From JAHFOW01 sp964370795 (lineage in GTDB: Bacteria > Planctomycetota > Brocadiia > Brocadiales > Brocadiaceae): a stretch of DNA of 9,490 bases. The notes below the pieces were generated by a model, which was given only the letters and a program-made list of their open reading frames with translations, searched no databases and was not told where the DNA came from. The position numbers and the translations under genes are program-made. This document shows, in pieces, positions 6,316 to 9,490 of this stretch (positions within the stretch are counted from its first letter, which is position 1; every line of letters begins with the position of its first letter). The stretch is taken from NCBI GenBank assembly GCA_964370795.1, contig CAYJME010000127.1, forward strand, positions 1 to 9,490, in the 5' to 3' direction.

Positions 6316-7506
6316 TTACCCGGCATCACTCGTGTTATGCCGGGTTTTGTTTGCTTGATCGCCTTTTGAACCGAGCAAGTTTAAAATCTCATCCGCCGCA
6401 TGTTCTGACGCACCGGTTTGTCCAATAGTTTTAATGAGAGCGGTTAATTCCTGAATACAGGTTTGTCGTTTTTGTTCGTTGACGAGTAATTGGGTTGCCT
6501 GATTGACGAGCCAGGAAATATTTTTCCTGAACATGAGTATCTCGGAGGCGATCATCTTGTTGGCGAGTTTGTTTACAAGCCCGATGTACGGAGTAACAAG
6601 GAACGGTTTAGCTATAAAATAGCCAAAGGGCGATATCTTATAAACAATAATCATGGGTTTAAGATAATAAGCAAGCTGTAAGGTAACGGTGCCTGCGCTT
6701 GCTATACACAGATTCGATGCGTTAATGAGTTCGTGAATATTTCCCTTAACAATCTTATAAGGAATCGTAAATTCTTTTGTAATGTCGTGTATGAGTTCAT
6801 AATAATGCTCATCGCTGCAGGAAACGAGGAAGCGCGCAGAAGGTATCTTTTGATATATCTCTACTGATGCCTTGAGGAACAGGGGAAGTAAACGCACAAT
6901 TTCCTGTTTACGGCTCCCTGGCAAGAGAGAAACGATGATCTTTCCACCGTGTTCTTTTAGCTCTTCAACGATTTTGTTATTACAGCCCTCCTGATGTATT
7001 TCGTCGAAAAGCGGGTGTCCCACATACGTGACGGGAATACCGGCGTTCTCATAAAAGGGTTTTTCAAAGGGATAGATAACCAGGAGTTTATCGACCCATT
7101 TTTTCATCTTTTTTATACGCCAGGAACCATGCGCCCAGAGTTGTGGACAGATATAATAAACAACTGGTATTTTGAGTCTTTTGGCAGCCCTGGCAAGGTG
7201 CAAATTAAACCCACAGTAATCAATGAGGATGACTGCGTATGGCCTTTCTTCTTTAAAAAAGCGAACACAATCCCTTTTCATTTGTATAAAGGTTGAGAGT
7301 TCTGTTAAGACATGAAGCCACATGAGGGATTTTTTTGACATGTCGTGGAGACCCTGTAAACCCGCCTGAACCATGTTTTCTTTTCCGAGTCCGTAAAATT
7401 TTATATCGGGGTTTTTCCCCATCAGACAACGCATAAGATTGGCACCATGTATATCGCCCGATGAATCACCGGCGCTTATGAATATCTTCTTTTCAACTTC
7501 AGACAT
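6316..7506 (-). CDS. lpxB: Lipid-A-disaccharide synthase
   Basis: A GT19 glycosyltransferase that joins UDP-2,3-diacylglucosamine and lipid X into the lipid A disaccharide at the inner face of the cytoplasmic membrane. The 396 residues compare with 382 in E. coli. The N-terminal SAGDSSGDIHGANL is at 11-24, IDYCGFN at 95-101, ICPQLWAHGSWR at 119-130, PFEKPFYENAGIPVTYVGHPL at 146-166, LLPGSRKQEI at 194-203 and ASAGTVTLQ at 269-277. Asp96 and Arg199 align by eye with the essential Asp98 and Arg201 known from the family. Two usual residues differ: the Glu of GE(T/A)SGD is Asp14, and the second Asp of IDxPDFN is Gly99. The first eight bases overlap the end of the 116-residue membrane gene, so translation is probably coupled; the ribosome binding site is weak. 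The enzyme implies a lipid A-containing outer membrane. Confidence 0.5.
   Translation of the reverse strand: MSEVEKKIFISAGDSSGDIHGANLMRCLMGKNPDIKFYGLGKENMVQAGLQGLHDMSKKSLMWLHVLTELSTFIQMKRDCVRFFKEERPYAVILIDYCGFNLHLARAAKRLKIPVVYYICPQLWAHGSWRIKKMKKWVDKLLVIYPFEKPFYENAGIPVTYVGHPLFDEIHQEGCNNKIVEELKEHGGKIIVSLLPGSRKQEIVRLLPLFLKASVEIYQKIPSARFLVSCSDEHYYELIHDITKEFTIPYKIVKGNIHELINASNLCIASAGTVTLQLAYYLKPMIIVYKISPFGYFIAKPFLVTPYIGLVNKLANKMIASEILMFRKNISWLVNQATQLLVNEQKRQTCIQELTALIKTIGQTGASEHAADEILNLLGSKGDQANKTRHNTSDAG
6318..6352 (+). terminator. Intrinsic terminator on the plus strand, antisense to the 3' end of lpxB
   Basis: ACCCGGCAT (6318-6326) pairs perfectly with ATGCCGGGT (6337-6345) around a 10-base loop and is followed by TTTGTTT. 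The T-tract is on the plus strand only, so it would stop RNA running rightward into lpxB. On the minus strand the stem lies inside the last lpxB codons and ends at its stop, with no T-run. It could end a transcript from the gap at 6017-6315 or block read-through from apt. Confidence 0.5.
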
Positions 7507-7849
7507 AAATTATTCTCATGACAAAAGCAATTAGGTTTATGAGAAAAAATAAGAATATAAAGAGCCAGACAAAAACAACGAGAAAAGAGGCATCGGTACA
7601 AAACAAGGCGTAGTGTGTATCCAGGGCAAAGATTATGAGACACACGACAGGGAAGGCAACAAAAAATATCATAATGATATAAAAGAATATTACATGAGTA
7701 TTGTAAAAAAAGGAGGAAGAAAGCAGGCCGTTGCAGACATAAAATACGAGGAGTGTAATTGAAAAAGGTTTTACTCTGGCATAAAAATACGTTATGGCCA
7801 ATGCTAGAAGCGCAAGAAATCCAGTAATGAGCAATGTCCGGAGGATCAC
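7499..7849 (-). CDS. Small four-helix membrane protein coupled to lpxB, function unknown
   Basis: A 116-residue, very hydrophobic protein with four likely transmembrane helices at about 3-22, 30-50, 53-76 and 88-112, rich in Phe, Ile and Leu, with short loops (YARVKP, DTHYALFCTD) and no obvious catalytic motif. The start is GTG (complement of 7847-7849); no in-frame ATG is available upstream, and the ribosome binding site is weak. The stop overlaps the lpxB start (ATGTCTGA, 8 bases), a strong sign of cotranscription and coupled translation. I do not recognise the family. Its position suggests an envelope or lipid A role, such as a transport or assembly partner, but that is context only. The overlap and a consistent membrane profile make it a real gene more likely than not. 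Confidence 0.5.
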   Translation of the reverse strand: MILRTLLITGFLALLALAITYFYARVKPFSITLLVFYVCNGLLSSSFFYNTHVIFFYIIMIFFVAFPVVCLIIFALDTHYALFCTDASFLVVFVWLFIFLFFLINLIAFVMRIIYV

Positions 7850-7866
7850 ACCGTCACCAAACTTTT

Positions 7867-8020
7867 TGTATACATATTTGTTTTGTAATGTCTAATTTAA
7901 TGTTAAGAAAAATCAAACAATAGCGGAGAGACGCAAGACTTCGCCGTGAGTTCAGTCGAAAGATTTTGCTTCCTTCAGTATTTATAGTATTAAAGTTGCC
8001 GAAGGGTTTATATGTATACA
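7867..8020. repeat. Distant 11-bp inverted repeat with TGTATACA palindromes
   Basis: TGTATACATAT (7867-7877) and its exact reverse complement ATATGTATACA (8010-8020) lie 132 bases apart. Each contains the self-complementary octamer TGTATACA. They bracket the region where the lpxB-unit promoter is expected, so paired operator sites are possible. AT-rich sequence raises the chance of coincidence. Confidence 0.5.
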
Positions 8021-8080
8021 GTTTATTTCATACCAGGATTTTTTCAAGTGAATTATTGAGATGGTGGAAAATAGTGAAAG

Positions 8081-8123
8081 TTCACCGCAGAAGTCGTGAG
8101 AGTCCGGCGCCTTCTGCGGTGAA
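8081..8123 (-). terminator. 13-bp perfect hairpin after the channel genes, probable terminator
   Basis: TTCACCGCAGAAG (8081-8093) and CTTCTGCGGTGAA (8111-8123) are exact reverse complements with a 17-base loop, starting 17 bases beyond the channel gene's stop. On the minus strand the stem is followed by CTTTCACTATTTT, only a loose T-tract; on the plus strand there is none. A terminator or mRNA-stabilising 3' stem for the channel operon is likely; a dispersed REP-like element is the alternative. Confidence 0.5.
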
Positions 8124-8139
8124 GGGTTCGATGAATAAC

Positions 8140-9060
8140 CTACTTATTTTCGCGGAAAAAATCTTGCTTTACGTTGAGAGAAAAACTGATATGCGGCCGC
8201 AGATAAACGAACCAGAAGACGATGCCGACCAGTATGACCCCGCCCACAATGTTTCCAAGTGTTACCGGGGACAGGTTATTTACAAAAAACCCCTTCCAGG
8301 TAAGTTGTGAAAGATCTAAAGCTTTTCCTGACATTTTTTCAGCGGCTGCAACAACTTCGGGATTTTTCTTTAACACAATACCCATAGGAATAAAATACAT
8401 GTTTGCAACACAGTGTTCAAACCCGCTGGCAACGAAACCGCCGATGGGGAAGATAATCGAAAGTATCTTGTCTGCCGCGCTCCTGCCGCTAAAACATAAC
8501 CAGACGGCAAGGCATACCATCGAGTTGCAAAGGACACCTCGTGCGAGGGCAGCCGTAAAGGGAAGGTTGACCTTGGTATTTGCAATGAGGAGCGCTTTTC
8601 CGCCTACCATGTGATGAAAGAATTCGAATTGGTGCGTTTTATACATCCAGCAGACCATAGTAAGGCTCCCCACAAAGTTTCCCAGGAAAGAAACCGTCCA
8701 GTTATTGAACATTTCCCGTGTCGTAATCCGCTTACCAACATACCCCATGATAATCAGGCAGTTACCGGTAAAGAGTTCCGCCCCGCCAATGACAACGAGT
8801 ATAAGTCCGAGGGAGAATACAATGCCGCCAATAACCGAGGTAAGCCCAAAGTGCAGGGTAGAATCGCTGATGACGAGCGTAGCAAATTGCGCGCCGATAC
8901 CAATATAAACCCCGGCCAAAATACCAAGGACGAACGTTTGTGTAAAGCTTAATCGCGCCTTTACCAATGCCACCTTGTCAATGCGATCGGCAATTTGGGG
9001 TGGTGAATAGGCATCAATATCAACAATCTTGATAGGTTTTGTAGTGTTTTTGTCTGGCAT
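8140..9060 (-). CDS. Formate/nitrite transporter (FocA/NirC family), second of a tandem pair
   Basis: A pentameric-type anion channel of the cytoplasmic membrane that moves formate, nitrite or related small anions. The 306 residues have six membrane spans at about 39-63, 75-96, 118-140, 168-192, 198-230 (broken helix) and 265-287. Family marks are the omega-loop segment GAELFTGNC (93-101), GVLCNSMVCLAVW (175-187), and GFEHCVANMYFIPMG (213-227), whose His216 matches the conserved central-pore histidine. The start is the ATG at 9060, not the ATG 33 codons upstream: AAGGAGG lies 8 bases before it, and the longer frame would overlap the upstream channel gene. Only 13 bases separate the two channel genes. 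Nitrite is favoured as substrate if this is an anammox bacterium; sequence alone cannot separate FocA from NirC. The C-terminal tail (about 290-306) is polar and slightly extended. Confidence 0.5.
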   Translation of the reverse strand: MPDKNTTKPIKIVDIDAYSPPQIADRIDKVALVKARLSFTQTFVLGILAGVYIGIGAQFATLVISDSTLHFGLTSVIGGIVFSLGLILVVIGGAELFTGNCLIIMGYVGKRITTREMFNNWTVSFLGNFVGSLTMVCWMYKTHQFEFFHHMVGGKALLIANTKVNLPFTAALARGVLCNSMVCLAVWLCFSGRSAADKILSIIFPIGGFVASGFEHCVANMYFIPMGIVLKKNPEVVAAAEKMSGKALDLSQLTWKGFFVNNLSPVTLGNIVGGVILVGIVFWFVYLRPHISFSLNVKQDFFRENK

Positions 9061-9068
9061 CTCCGTAG

Positions 9069-9075
9069 CCTCCTT
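9069..9075 (-). promoter_or_regulatory. Strong ribosome binding site fixing the channel gene start
   Basis: CCTCCTT on the plus strand reads AAGGAGG on the coding strand, 8 bases from the ATG at 9060. It overlaps the stop codon region (9074-9076) of the upstream channel gene, which suggests coupled translation of the pair. Confidence 0.5.
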
Positions 9076-9490
9076 ATAATTTCTTTGATGGACGTAAGTA
9101 GATAAACCAGTACACCCCGGCAACGAGAACAATACCGCCAAACAGGTTGCCGAGAACAACGGGGAACAGATTATCGATCAAAAATCCTTTAAAGAAGGTG
9201 AGGTGCGAAAGGTCTACCGGCCCTCCATGCACTTTCTCCATAGCCGCAAGCACCGAGCTGTTACCTTTCAGGACAAGCCCCATGGGGATGAGCCACATAT
9301 TAACCACGCAGTGCTCAAATCCACATGCGATAAGGCAGGATATCGGCCAGAGGAGTGATAATATTTTATCCATATTACTTCTGCCGCTGTAACACAACCA
9401 GATACCGAGGCATACCAGGGCGTTGCAGAGCACCCCCCGGGAAAAGGCGACGCCAAAGGAGAGGTTTACTTTTTCATTGGCCGTAAGAAC
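9074..9490 (-). CDS. Formate/nitrite transporter (FocA/NirC family), first of the pair, 5' part outside window
   Basis: Only the C-terminal 138 residues are visible; the frame is open to the window edge, and an apparent start at 9433 is internal. It carries the same family marks as its neighbour: RGVLCNALVCLGIWLCYSGRS, GFEHCVVNMWLIPMG with the conserved pore His, and PVVLGNLFGG before the last helix. Hand alignment of about 115 shared positions gives roughly 60% identity to the downstream copy, so the pair is an old duplication. It ends SKKL shortly after YLRP, lacking the longer polar tail of its partner, and has one extra Phe after LSHLT. It probably heads the operon; its promoter is outside the window. 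Confidence 0.5.
   Translation of the reverse strand, partial: VLTANEKVNLSFGVAFSRGVLCNALVCLGIWLCYSGRSNMDKILSLLWPISCLIACGFEHCVVNMWLIPMGLVLKGNSSVLAAMEKVHGGPVDLSHLTFFKGFLIDNLFPVVLGNLFGGIVLVAGVYWFIYLRPSKKL

Larger units (their letters stand above)
7850..8139. other. Non-coding gap between the lpxB unit and the channel genes
   Basis: No credible gene lies in these 290 bases. They contain two TGTATACA palindromes (7867-7874, 8013-8020) and a 13-bp hairpin (8081-8123), with a GC-richer patch near 7922-7960 inside AT-rich surroundings. The minus-strand promoter of the lpxB unit should lie here, but no clear -35/-10 pair was found. Confidence 0.5.

Noticed and set aside
6192..6428. Plus-strand open frame of 78 codons across the lpxB 3' end
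   Set aside because: Weak start, no ribosome binding site, half lies opposite lpxB, and the protein has no recognisable character.
7848..7877. Nine-codon minus-strand leader frame (MYTKSLVTV) whose stop overlaps the GTG start of the 116-residue gene
   Set aside because: Tempting as a leader peptide, but it has no ribosome binding site and is too short to judge without comparison.
7966..8310. Plus-strand open frame of 114 codons across the gap and the channel gene end
   Set aside because: Its second half is the shadow of the channel gene, its middle is the 13-bp hairpin, and no motif or ribosome binding site is seen.
9061..9159. 33-codon N-terminal extension of the 8140-9060 channel, resembling a lipoprotein signal (LFSLPGC)
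   Set aside because: It overlaps the 3' end of the upstream channel gene in another frame, while a strong AAGGAGG sits right before the ATG at 9060, where family similarity also begins.

Overview
The window reads as ordinary chromosomal DNA of an AT-leaning Gram-negative-type bacterium. The gene mix best fits an anammox-type planctomycete (Brocadiales: Kuenenia, Brocadia, Jettenia). The evidence is a tandem pair of FocA/NirC-family formate/nitrite channels, a batA-type membrane protein with a Cys-less glutamine-amidotransferase-like domain, and a lipid A gene (lpxB). This placement is an inference from gene content and remembered family context, not from any search. I see no tRNA, rRNA, CRISPR array, insertion sequence, phage gene or integrase.

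Layout, plus strand, 1-5659. The window opens inside a large membrane-anchored protein (start outside the window). After a 108-base gap holding a well-formed sigma70-type promoter comes a run of four genes: cmk (cytidylate kinase, TTG start), rpsA (ribosomal protein S1, six S1 domains), a 281-residue SigA-like sigma factor (TTG start 15 bases after rpsA) and apt (adenine phosphoribosyltransferase, 7 bases later). This looks like one nucleotide-metabolism, translation and transcription operon.

Minus strand, 5753-9490. Convergent to apt lies a small four-cysteine zinc-ribbon protein. About 300 bases of AT-rich non-coding DNA follow, with a perfect palindrome. Next comes a two-gene unit: an unrecognised 116-residue, four-helix membrane protein whose 3' end overlaps the start of lpxB (lipid-A-disaccharide synthase) by 8 bases. 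Another 290-base gap contains a 13-bp perfect hairpin. The window ends with two tandem FocA/NirC-family channel genes, the second complete and the first cut by the window edge.

The genes fall into three functional blocks: core information and nucleotide metabolism (cmk-rpsA-sigma-apt), outer-membrane lipid A synthesis (lpxB plus partner), and anion uptake (the channel pair). Nothing here is clearly a new system. The points most worth a second look are the sigma factor with an altered region 3.2, the small membrane protein coupled to lpxB, the duplicated channels, and several hairpins, including a plus-strand terminator placed antisense to the end of lpxB. [Form note: the original answer gave no feature confidence values; the uniform 0.5 is a placeholder required by the schema, not an estimate.]
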